In this document: piece by piece, positions 27,158 through 35,244 of the stretch
Numbering within the stretch: position 1 is the stretch's first letter
Layout: every line of letters begins with the position of its first letter
From: Lachnospiraceae bacterium
Lineage (GTDB): Bacteria > Bacillota_A > Clostridia > Lachnospirales > Lachnospiraceae
Assembly: GCA_004556565.1 (NCBI GenBank)
Contig: SFGN01000010.1
Coordinates: 9,540 to 73,539 of the forward strand
Length of the DNA stretch: 64,000 nt
Direction: 5' to 3'
Notes under the pieces: generated by a model
Seen by the model: only the letters and a program-made list of their open reading frames with translations
The model's database searches: none
Told to the model about the DNA's origin: nothing
Program-made: the position numbers and the translations under genes

Positions 27158-27820
27158 ATGAATATGGACGTTAAGTTACAGGAAAAATGTGAATGCAGGA
27201 CGGACAGCTCAAAGTTTTATAACAGTCTGATGAACGGTGATTTCAGGATGAAAGGCGAATGTGCAGTCAGTCTCCTGCTGACAAAACTGGATATAGTTAA
27301 TGTTGAGCTTTCAATGGAACGGAAAAGAACCGTGATCCAGATAAAGACGGGACGGCTTAAGTCCTTTGAAAGCACATGTAAAAAGATGAAGAAAAAGGGA
27401 TTGGAGTTGAATTTTCCGACAGCTGTAGAAAGAATCAATGATCTGATAGGCGTTCGCGCAGTGTGCTCTTATGTGGATGATATTTATGCGGTCGCAGATG
27501 TTCTGGAACAGCAGTCGGACATCCGCATATTAAAAAAGAAGGATTACATACAGAATCCGAAAAACTCCGGTTACAGAAGTCTGCACCTGATACTGGAAAT
27601 TCCGATTGTTTTCAAGGGAGGGACGCAGTGGGTGAAGATGGAACTTCAGCTTCGCACGGCGGCGATGGATTACTGGGCAAATCTGGATCATCAGCTCCGG
27701 TACAAAAAAAGAAAAAAAGAATCCGATGAGATTGATGAGGAACTTCGCCAGTGTGCGGAAGTGGTGGATAAACTGGATAAAAGGATGCTGGAAATCCGTA
27801 GAAAGATTGACAAACTCTGA
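27158..27820 (+). CDS. Small alarmone synthetase (RelQ/YjbM-like GTP pyrophosphokinase)
   Basis: This is a 220-residue RelA/SpoT-type synthetase domain without hydrolase or TGS/ACT domains, as in small alarmone synthetases. Motifs include KTGRLKSFESTCKKM (ATP-binding region), INDLIGVRAVCSYVDDIYAV (catalytic core), and YIQNPKNSGYRSLHLILEI (GTP-binding region). The tail is a basic helix used for tetramer formation. It transfers pyrophosphate from ATP to GDP or GTP, making ppGpp. It follows lon by 120 bp and precedes the nucleotidyltransferase on the same strand. Confidence 0.9.
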   Translation: MNMDVKLQEKCECRTDSSKFYNSLMNGDFRMKGECAVSLLLTKLDIVNVELSMERKRTVIQIKTGRLKSFESTCKKMKKKGLELNFPTAVERINDLIGVRAVCSYVDDIYAVADVLEQQSDIRILKKKDYIQNPKNSGYRSLHLILEIPIVFKGGTQWVKMELQLRTAAMDYWANLDHQLRYKKRKKESDEIDEELRQCAEVVDKLDKRMLEIRRKIDKL

Positions 27821-27914
27821 TTCAATGGTAACATAGTAGTGAAAAGAAAATGCAGCGGCCGCATCCGGATTGAATTTTGCGGCTGCCGGGGAAAAACAGA
27901 AGGGAAGTATTGAC

Positions 27915-28511
27915 ATGGTAGATAAAGGCGTAGTATTCGGAAGATTTCAGGTGTTTCATTTAAAACAGATGGAATATGTGCTTGCGGCAAAGATGAGATG
28001 CAGCAAGCTGTATATCGGCATAACCCATTCGGATCTTGTGGCATATGCGCCGGTATCTGAACTTGACAGGAATACAATGACAAAGAGGGATAACCCGCTG
28101 ACATATCTGGAACGTTTTGAGATGATTCAAGGTGCACTGCTTGATTTTGGCATAAGCCGTGAAGAATTTGAGATTGTTCCTTTTCCGATAAGCTGTCCGG
28201 AACTGATCTTCCAGTATACGCCGGAAGATGCCGTGTATTATATGAATATCAGTACAGACTGGGATGACGAAAAATGCCGTATGCTCACGAAAATCGGTGC
28301 GCGTGTGGAAGTTCTCAGAAAAAGAGATGTTCAGGACAGAGGAATTACCGGAAGAGAGATACGTACGCTGATTGCGGAAGGAAAGGACTGGAAACAGCAT
28401 GTTCCGAAGACTGTGGCTGAATATATAGTCAATCACGGGCTGGATGAACGAATCCGGGGAAATTATAACAGGATACAGACATCCGCAGAGACGGAAAAGG
28501 AAGAGGATTAA
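27915..28511 (+). CDS. NMNAT-like nucleotidyltransferase with an altered HxGH motif
   Basis: This is a 198-residue protein. The N-terminus GVVFGRFQVFHLKQMEYV matches the GRFQPFHxGH start of NadM-type nicotinamide-nucleotide adenylyltransferases, and DRGITGREIRTLIAEGKDW matches the ISGTEIR motif near the C-terminus. His15 of the first motif is kept, but the second His is a Gln (HLKQ, residues 15-18). These enzymes transfer AMP (or CMP) to a phosphorylated substrate. The start at 27915 follows AAGGGAAG; a frame extension upstream has no conserved content. The catalytic substitution makes the exact reaction uncertain. Confidence 0.8.
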   Translation: MVDKGVVFGRFQVFHLKQMEYVLAAKMRCSKLYIGITHSDLVAYAPVSELDRNTMTKRDNPLTYLERFEMIQGALLDFGISREEFEIVPFPISCPELIFQYTPEDAVYYMNISTDWDDEKCRMLTKIGARVEVLRKRDVQDRGITGREIRTLIAEGKDWKQHVPKTVAEYIVNHGLDERIRGNYNRIQTSAETEKEED

Positions 28512-28590
28512 GGAAGGTTCCCTTTCCGGGTTACTGTTCACACCCAAATCACCACTCAGGAGAACATTTGAACAATATAGACAAAAAACA

Positions 28591-28619
28591 TTGACATCGA
28601 CACGGGAATATGTTAATGC
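28591..28619 (+). promoter_or_regulatory. Promoter ahead of the hexosaminidase leader
   Basis: TTGACA (28591-28596), 17 bp and an extended -10 TGTTAATGC (TAATGC at 28614-28619). Transcripts would start near 28626 and enter the antiterminator-like region at once. Confidence 0.7.
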
Positions 28620-28634
28620 TTACTTAGCATTGTT

Positions 28635-28690
28635 GAGTTGTTACTGTTAAATCAAGCAAGATCAGAATCTGTGGGTTTTGGTCTTTTTTT
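28635..28690 (+). promoter_or_regulatory. LicT/BglG-type RNA antiterminator (RAT-like) and overlapping terminator
   Basis: Positions 28635-28663 have the length (29 bases) and much of the sequence of the RAT site bound by BglG/LicT antiterminators: TTGTTACTG is exact and CAAGCAAGATC matches CAGGCAAAACC at 8 of 11. In total 22 of 29 positions agree, and the change G2-C28 to A-U keeps the pair. The last four bases overlap a terminator stem (GATCAGAATC with GGTTTTGGTC, 28660-28683) followed by T7. Binding of a PRD-type antiterminator would block the terminator. No such regulator is in the window. Confidence 0.7.
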
Positions 28691-28838
28691 ACGTTTTGGG
28701 AGAAAGTGTTGGTTCATAAGAGCCTTATCATTACTCTTAGGGACAGAAAGGAGGGGTATGGAAAGAAGATATTTTGAAATTTGAGGAAAAAGTACCGGAA
28801 AAAGAGATTTAAGGAAGTTATTAAAAGGGAGGCAAAAA

Positions 28839-31800
28839 ATGCAGTATATTAAAAAGAGATATAGAATACTATCATTGCTTTTAGCATTTGTGATGGTTGT
28901 ATCAACTATTTTTACCGTTGATTTTACCGATGTGAATGCAGCGTCAGAAGCAAATGCGGCAGATGACCTGCAAAGGCAGCTGATTCCAAAACCGTTAGAG
29001 TTCACTCAGGATGAAAACGGCGGAAAGTTTGTCCTGGAAAGTGATGCCGCTATCTATGTGAGCGGAAATGACGAGGTTGAAAGGACAGGTAACTATTTAA
29101 AGGAGGAATTCGGGCGTTCTACCGGATATGAGCTCCCGGTAATAAAAGGTACAGATACATCTGCGAAAGATATCCTGCTTGCAACAGACGGAGCAGAAGA
29201 TCTTGGCGATGAAGGTTATACTATTAAAGTAGATGAAAACGGAATCAAAATTTCCGCTTATCAGCCGGAAGGTATCTTCAACGGAGTTCAGACACTGAGG
29301 CAGTTATTCCCGGCCGATATCGAGAAGACTGAAGTAGTGAAAAATGTTGAGTGGGCGGCACCATATTGTGATATTTATGATAAGCCGGAATACAGCTACC
29401 GTGGTATGATGTTAGACGTAGCAAGACACTTCTTCTCAGTTGAATCAGTAAAACGTCAGATCGACTATGCGGCAAAATATAAGATCAACAAGCTGCACAT
29501 GCATCTGGCAGATGACCAGGGATGGCGTCTGGAGATCAAAGGTGAGATGTATGGTGAAAGTCTGGACAAACTTCGCACAATAGGTGCGTCGAGATCCTGC
29601 AGTACCAACGGATACAACCCCGGACAGTATACACAGGAGGAATTTCAGGAGCTGGCAGAATACGCGGCAGAGCGCTATGTAGAGATTATCCCTGAATTCG
29701 ATATGCCCGGACATACATGGGCAGCGCTTGTCTCATTGAATTTCCTGAACAGCACAGAGGATGGAAAGCCACATTCCGGAAGCTATGACAATACACAGCC
29801 GTATGACGGCTGGGATGTAGGATTCAGTTCTTTTGAGTGCCGCAATGAGAAGACCTATGAATTCATCGAAGAAGTAATCAAGCAGGTGGCACCGTTATAT
29901 CCGTCCCAGTATATTCATATCGGAGGGGATGAAGCACACTCGACTTCTTCTGAAGATTATGTTTATTTCTGCAACCGTGTGACAGAGATCGCGCAAAAAT
30001 ATGGTAAGACACCGATCGGATGGCAGAATTACGATAGTATAGAGATTACAAACAGAGATAATACAGTGACACAGTTCTGGTCAACGGGAAGTGCACAGTT
30101 TAAATCCGGAGTTCAGTATGTAGTATCTGCAGCTGACCATGCATATCTGGATATGAAATATAATTCAAACTGCTCGTACGGACTGACATGGGCAACAATG
30201 AATCCTATCGACGATGCTTACAATTGGGATCCGACAAACTACGGCTCTAAAGATCAGATTGTGGGTATAGAAGCCCCGATGTTCGGCGAGACGCTTGCCA
30301 TCGACGAAGCATGGGATTACATGATCTATCCAAGACTTCTGGGGCATGCGGAGATTGGATGGACACCGAAAGCAAATCGTGACTGGAGTGATTATAGAAC
30401 AAGATTGATCGCACACGGCGCACGTCTGAAAAATCAGGGAATCCAGTTCTATGAAGATGAAGATTACTGGGAGAAACCGGTAGTTCCGGTAAGCGCAGTA
30501 TGGCCGATGGACGACGGGGAAGGTACGACTGTCAGCGAAGTGGGCGGAGAGTACCCGGGAACAATCGTCGGCGATGTAGAATGGGCAGACGGTAAATACG
30601 GAAAAGCCCTTAAGTTCAACAGTGGTTATGTTGACCTTAATGTAGAGGGGATGAACAAGAAATGGACTATCGCTGTGTGGGTTAACCGTGAAGATAATTC
30701 AGCCACAAACAGTTCTCTGATTTCTTCAACATCCGGAGAGCTTAAACTGGAGCAGTACAATGGAACGAATAAAGTCGGACTGACTGAATTTGGAAATGCT
30801 GACTGGACATTTAACTATGAAGCCCCGGTAGGAGAATGGGTGCATCTGGCATTTGTATCCGACGGTGAAACGACATCCTTATATGTAAACGGCGTACTTA
30901 CAGATTCCCTGGCCCACGTGATTTCCGCTCCTGTTGTGAGACTTGGTGCAAATGCAAGTAACGGCCTGGCGGACAGCGGGCTTTTAAAAGGAACTTTGGA
31001 TGAGCTGAAAGTCCTGAATCAGGCACTGTCGGCAGACGAAGTTGCGGATCTGATGGGAGAAGGAACAGTACCTTCTCCGGATACGACGTTTCTTGAAGCT
31101 GCTATAGAAGAAGCAAACAAAATCAATCTGGAAGACGGCGGGTATGTGACAGCAGGACAGGCTGAATTCCTGGCAGCGAAAGCGGCAGCCGAAGAACTGC
31201 TTGAAAAAGGCGCATCCACTCAGGGCGAGATCAACAGGGCCAGTGAGGCGCTGGATAATGCAAGGGCAGCATTGAGACAGAAGGCGGATAAGAGCATTCT
31301 GAATTCTACGATAGACAGGGCTAACAAATTAAACGAAGCTGATTACACCGAAAAATCATGGGCAGTGCTTACGGAGGCCCTGGAGGCGGCAGTGGCTCTC
31401 CAGAATGATCCGGAATTATCTACGGATGACCAGAATACGATCGGTGCCGCGGTAGACGCCCTGAATCAGGCAATTGATGAATTACTCCCATCCGGGACAG
31501 AACCGGTTTTCGTACACATGATGTTCGATGAAGGCGAAGGAACTTCTGTAACAGACAGGGATGGTGTTCACACAGGAACTATTACAGGAAGCGTTACATG
31601 GGTTGACGGTAAATATGGAAAAGCATTATCTTTCGATGAAGGTTATGTGGATCTTGGGATCGACAGCTTTGCCGGCGACTGGACAATCGGTATGTGGGTA
31701 AAACGTGGGGACAATGACAGAACGAACACGGCATTGATTTCCGGAGCGGAAGGCGAGCTGAAGCTGGAACAGTGGAAGAATACAAAACAGGTCGGAGTGA

Positions 31801-33062
31801 GCCAGTACGGCGTAGACGACTGGACATACGACTATTCTACACCGGCCGATGAATGGGTACATCTGGCATTTGTATCATCAGAAGGAAAGACCGTATTATA
31901 TGTGAACGGGGAAAAGCAGGCGGAGATGGATCAGACGATCAGCGTACCGACATTGTTCCTGGGAGCAAATTCAAGAACAGATCTTGCTGACCGCGGATAC
32001 ATGAAGGGAGCAATCGATGATCTGAAGATTTACGAAGGTGTCCTGACAGACGAGCAGATCAAAGCGATGATGGAAGAGACGGATAGTTCTGCGGTTGATA
32101 AGAGCGCTCTGCAGCGTGCGGTAGATAAGGTTAAAGATTACAAAGAGGCAGATTATACAGGCGAAAGCTGGACGGCATTTGCCAGAGCTTTGGCAGACGC
32201 ACAGGAAATTCTGGCGGATCAGGAAGCAACAAAAGACGAAGTGGCAGCAGCGAAAACAGCGCTTGAAAGTGCGGCAGATGCATTACAATATAAACCTGCG
32301 GATTACACGGCAGTGGATGAAGCAATCGCAAAAGCCAACGCATTGAATAAAGATGAGTACAAAGATTTCAGAGCAGTAGAAGCAGCAATCAAAGCTGTAG
32401 TAAGAGGAAAAGACATCACAGAGCAGGATGCGGTTGATAAAATGGCGAAAGCCATCGAAGATGCAATTGCCGGACTGGAGAAGATTGAAGTCCCGGTAGA
32501 GCTTCCATATAAAGATGTAAAAGAAGGTGACTGGTTCTACGATTATGTATACGATGTATATGTAAAAGAACTTATGACCGGTCTGGAAGAAACTGTTTTT
32601 GCGCCGAATAACAATATCGTAAGAGCACAGTTCGCTGTTATCCTGTATCGAATGGAAGGACAGCCGGAGGTGACATTCAAGGATACATTCCCGGATGTCA
32701 AGGACGGAAACTTCTACAGTGACGCGGTTATCTGGGCGGCTGACAATGGTATTGTAACTGGATATACAGGCAGCGGCTTATTCGGACCGAACGACCCGAT
32801 CACCCGTGAGCAGATGGCGGCTATGATGTTCCGTTATGCGAACTATAAGAAGATGGATACGAGCGCACGCGAAGACCTGAGCGCGTTCCCGGACGGTAAA
32901 AATGTACAGGAATTCGCAACAGATGCTGTAAAGTGGTGTGTGGCGGAAGGAATTGTCAGCGGTAAAGGTGAAGATGGCGCTAAGATTCTTGACCCGCAGG
33001 GCAATACAGTCCGTGCGGAATGTGCGACAATTATCAGCCGTTACACAGGATCGGATAAGTAA
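28839..33062 (+). CDS. Secreted GH20 beta-N-acetylhexosaminidase with LamG, FIVAR and SLH domains
   Basis: This is a 1407-residue exported enzyme. A signal peptide (KKRYRILSLLLAFVMVVS) ends near residue 33. A GH20b domain (about 40-165) precedes the GH20 catalytic barrel (about 170-530), whose HIGGDEAH motif places Asp364-Glu365, the catalytic pair. Two LamG-like concanavalin-fold domains (about 545-738 and 887-1079) are close duplicates, each followed by a helical FIVAR-like segment. Three SLH repeats (about 1220-1400) anchor it to secondary cell-wall polymer. It removes terminal N-acetylhexosamine, probably from mucin, milk or host glycans. The leader carries a RAT-like antiterminator. The AAAAGGGAGG site fits the ATG at 28839. 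Confidence 0.95.
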   Translation: MQYIKKRYRILSLLLAFVMVVSTIFTVDFTDVNAASEANAADDLQRQLIPKPLEFTQDENGGKFVLESDAAIYVSGNDEVERTGNYLKEEFGRSTGYELPVIKGTDTSAKDILLATDGAEDLGDEGYTIKVDENGIKISAYQPEGIFNGVQTLRQLFPADIEKTEVVKNVEWAAPYCDIYDKPEYSYRGMMLDVARHFFSVESVKRQIDYAAKYKINKLHMHLADDQGWRLEIKGEMYGESLDKLRTIGASRSCSTNGYNPGQYTQEEFQELAEYAAERYVEIIPEFDMPGHTWAALVSLNFLNSTEDGKPHSGSYDNTQPYDGWDVGFSSFECRNEKTYEFIEEVIKQVAPLYPSQYIHIGGDEAHSTSSEDYVYFCNRVTEIAQKYGKTPIGWQNYDSIEITNRDNTVTQFWSTGSAQFKSGVQYVVSAADHAYLDMKYNSNCSYGLTWATMNPIDDAYNWDPTNYGSKDQIVGIEAPMFGETLAIDEAWDYMIYPRLLGHAEIGWTPKANRDWSDYRTRLIAHGARLKNQGIQFYEDEDYWEKPVVPVSAVWPMDDGEGTTVSEVGGEYPGTIVGDVEWADGKYGKALKFNSGYVDLNVEGMNKKWTIAVWVNREDNSATNSSLISSTSGELKLEQYNGTNKVGLTEFGNADWTFNYEAPVGEWVHLAFVSDGETTSLYVNGVLTDSLAHVISAPVVRLGANASNGLADSGLLKGTLDELKVLNQALSADEVADLMGEGTVPSPDTTFLEAAIEEANKINLEDGGYVTAGQAEFLAAKAAAEELLEKGASTQGEINRASEALDNARAALRQKADKSILNSTIDRANKLNEADYTEKSWAVLTEALEAAVALQNDPELSTDDQNTIGAAVDALNQAIDELLPSGTEPVFVHMMFDEGEGTSVTDRDGVHTGTITGSVTWVDGKYGKALSFDEGYVDLGIDSFAGDWTIGMWVKRGDNDRTNTALISGAEGELKLEQWKNTKQVGVSQYGVDDWTYDYSTPADEWVHLAFVSSEGKTVLYVNGEKQAEMDQTISVPTLFLGANSRTDLADRGYMKGAIDDLKIYEGVLTDEQIKAMMEETDSSAVDKSALQRAVDKVKDYKEADYTGESWTAFARALADAQEILADQEATKDEVAAAKTALESAADALQYKPADYTAVDEAIAKANALNKDEYKDFRAVEAAIKAVVRGKDITEQDAVDKMAKAIEDAIAGLEKIEVPVELPYKDVKEGDWFYDYVYDVYVKELMTGLEETVFAPNNNIVRAQFAVILYRMEGQPEVTFKDTFPDVKDGNFYSDAVIWAADNGIVTGYTGSGLFGPNDPITREQMAAMMFRYANYKKMDTSAREDLSAFPDGKNVQEFATDAVKWCVAEGIVSGKGEDGAKILDPQGNTVRAECATIISRYTGSDK

Positions 33063-33130
33063 AATATTGACTGCAAAACGGTTGAAAAATATAACGGATA
33101 TTTTGACAATCCCATAAACTTACAGCTGGA

Positions 33131-33187
33131 AACATCCCCGATAAAATCAGTGTTTATGAAATACTGATGATTCTGTCGGGGATGTTT
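33131..33187 (+). terminator. Terminator of the hexosaminidase gene
   Basis: AACATCCCCGA at 33131-33141 pairs with TCGGGGATGTT, followed by T5. An inner AATCAGTGTTT/AAATACTGATG hairpin extends it. Confidence 0.85.
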
Positions 33188-33249
33188 TTGGATCTTATTG
33201 CTTTTGCTATATGAAATTAAAAAATAATAGCTGATTTTTAGATCATCGC

Positions 33250-33906
33250 TTATGGCAGCAGATAGGCATACATAACTACGAAATGGCAGGCACTTCCGCC
33301 CATTACAAACAGATGAAAAATCTCATGGCTTCCGAAATTTTTGTGTCTGCTGTTAAATAGAGGAAGCTTCAATGCATAGATAATGCCGCCGATCGTGTAG
33401 ATAATTCCACCTGCAAGCAGCCATCCGAAAGCAGATGTCGATAAAGAATTCAGAATTTGACTGAAAGCAAGTACGCAGGTCCAGCCCATGCCGATGTACA
33501 GGACTGATGAGACCCATTTTGGACAATATACCCAAAATGCCTTGATCAGGATGCCTGCTATGGCAATTCCCCAGACAAGTGAGAGAAGGAGAATTCCGGT
33601 TTTCCCTTTCAGGACAAGCAGGCAGATTGGCGTATAACTTCCGGCGATCAGCACAAAAATCATCATGTGGTCGATTTTCTTCAATATAGTGTTCACCTTT
33701 TCTGACAAGTCAAAGGTGTGATAAGTTGTGCTGGCTGCATAGAGCAGAATCAGGCTTGCTGCATATATGGCAAGTGAAATTACATAAATACGTTCCGGTT
33801 CATGAGCAGCCTTGATCAGCAGCGGTACTGCTGCAAATATAGCCATCAGCATTCCGATAAAATGAGTGATTGCACTTCCCGGGTCTTTAATGTGTTTTTG
33901 ATTCAT
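33250..33906 (-). CDS. Hemolysin III family (PAQR-like) membrane protein
   Basis: This is a 218-residue membrane protein with seven helices. Family landmarks are GSAITHFIGMLMAI at the start, YHTFDLSEKV (Ser-His type metal residues) and the C-terminal HEIFHLFVMGGSACHFV with metal-binding histidines. These are the hydrolase-like metal residues of PAQR/HlyIII proteins, which act on membrane lipids; true hemolytic activity is not implied. It lies upstream of a terminator shared with the carbamate kinase region and has no obvious operon partner. Confidence 0.9.
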   Translation of the reverse strand: MNQKHIKDPGSAITHFIGMLMAIFAAVPLLIKAAHEPERIYVISLAIYAASLILLYAASTTYHTFDLSEKVNTILKKIDHMMIFVLIAGSYTPICLLVLKGKTGILLLSLVWGIAIAGILIKAFWVYCPKWVSSVLYIGMGWTCVLAFSQILNSLSTSAFGWLLAGGIIYTIGGIIYALKLPLFNSRHKNFGSHEIFHLFVMGGSACHFVVMYAYLLP

Positions 33907-34034
33907 AATAACGCCTCCAAATCATAAAAAATACAACACGTAGTAATCAAAACTACATATAGCATATGCATATATTATGACAAATAGAATCAAAATGCAA
34001 GGGGCAGAATGGATTTTTTTGATTTTATTTAGAT

Positions 34035-34067
34035 GAAAAAAGCTGCCGCATTGTACGACAGCTTTTT
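34035..34067 (-). terminator. Terminator of the carbamate kinase gene
   Basis: On the minus strand AAAAAGCTG pairs with CAGCTTTTTT across a short loop, about 20 bp after the arcC stop. Confidence 0.7.
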
Positions 34068-34088
34068 AAAGATTATAAAATGAAATAT

Positions 34089-35018
34089 TTATCGGATAAT
34101 TGTACCGGCTTTTCCGTGTACTCCGTCCTTTACTTTGTCAAAAGAAGTGATTAAAGCACTTCTTCCTTCTCTTTTTTCAATAAATTCTACGGATGCCCGG
34201 AATTTAGGGAACATGTTATAAATTCCAAAATGTCCCTGTTCCATATAAATTTTTGCCTGTTCCACGGTGATCTCCCCAAGCTTTTCCTCGCATGGCTGAC
34301 CATAATTGATCAGCACCTGCTCTACGCTGGTGAGGATAATCAGAATATCTGCGTTGACTTCTTCGGCAAGCTTACCTGCAGTCAGATCTTTTTCAATGAC
34401 AGCGCTGGCTCCTTTGAGACGGTGATCCTGTTCGAGCACCGGAATACCGCCGCCGCCGCAGGCAATGACAATCTGGTCTGCATCAAGCAGCGCCCGGACT
34501 GCGTCGATCTCAACAATTTTGCACGGATTCGGAGCCGATACGACGCGGCGGAACCCCCTGCCCGGTTCTTCAATTACATAATTTCCTTTTTTGCGCTCTT
34601 CCTGAGCTTCCTGCACGCTCATATAACGGCCGAGGACTTTCGTCGGTGTGTAAAATGCTTCGTCATACGGGTCGACTACCACCTGTGTGATCAAAGTGCT
34701 GACGGTGCGGAAAATTCCCCTATCCAGCAACTCTTCACGGACAGCATTCTGCAGGTCATATCCGATATATCCCTGGCTCATGGCAGAGCAGACAGACATC
34801 GGTGCTGCAGTGTAGTCCTGATGTGATTTGCCGAATTCATTCATGGCAGTATGGATCATGCCGACCTGAGGGGCATTACTGTGAGTGATAGCTACCTGAT
34901 AACCTTCTTCAATTAAATCTGCAATGGACTTGGCGGTCTTTTTAACGGCAATCTTCTGTTCGGGAAGTGTGGTGCCAAGCGCGCGGTGTCCAAGTGCAAT
35001 AACTGCTCTTTTTTTCAT
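34089..35018 (-). CDS. arcC: Carbamate kinase
   Basis: This is a 309-residue amino-acid-kinase-fold enzyme. It has ALGHRALG near the N-terminus (a variant of the ALGGNALL phosphate-binding start), THSNAPQVG, PGRGFRRVV, and VIACGGGGIPV (residues about 195-205), then SAVIEKDLTAGKLAEEV. It makes ATP and ammonia plus CO2 from carbamoyl phosphate, the final step of arginine, agmatine or purine-derived fermentation. No arcA, arcB or allantoate gene lies nearby, so its pathway is encoded elsewhere. The first motif has His and Arg where Gly-Asn are usual. Confidence 0.92.
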   Translation of the reverse strand: MKKRAVIALGHRALGTTLPEQKIAVKKTAKSIADLIEEGYQVAITHSNAPQVGMIHTAMNEFGKSHQDYTAAPMSVCSAMSQGYIGYDLQNAVREELLDRGIFRTVSTLITQVVVDPYDEAFYTPTKVLGRYMSVQEAQEERKKGNYVIEEPGRGFRRVVSAPNPCKIVEIDAVRALLDADQIVIACGGGGIPVLEQDHRLKGASAVIEKDLTAGKLAEEVNADILIILTSVEQVLINYGQPCEEKLGEITVEQAKIYMEQGHFGIYNMFPKFRASVEFIEKREGRSALITSFDKVKDGVHGKAGTIIR

Positions 35019-35244
35019 ATCGATCCCTCGTTTTCCTTATTTTTGAATGATTATTAACTGCAGAGTACCATTTATCGACCGTGTCCATTCCAATCGATGA
35101 CAGAAATATTATAGTATTTATTATATGAAAAAGCAATGAAAACATCCGTTGCACGGAAAAACACCCGCTGTAATTTTACCCTTGATTTTATATAGTAACA
35201 AGAGCAAAATAGAAACGAAAAAGATCAGGAAAGGAAACGGGGAC

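Noticed and set aside
28758..28784. Eight-codon leader peptide after AGGAGGGG ahead of the hexosaminidase
   Set aside because: The spacing to the ATG is short and the codons show no regulatory pattern.
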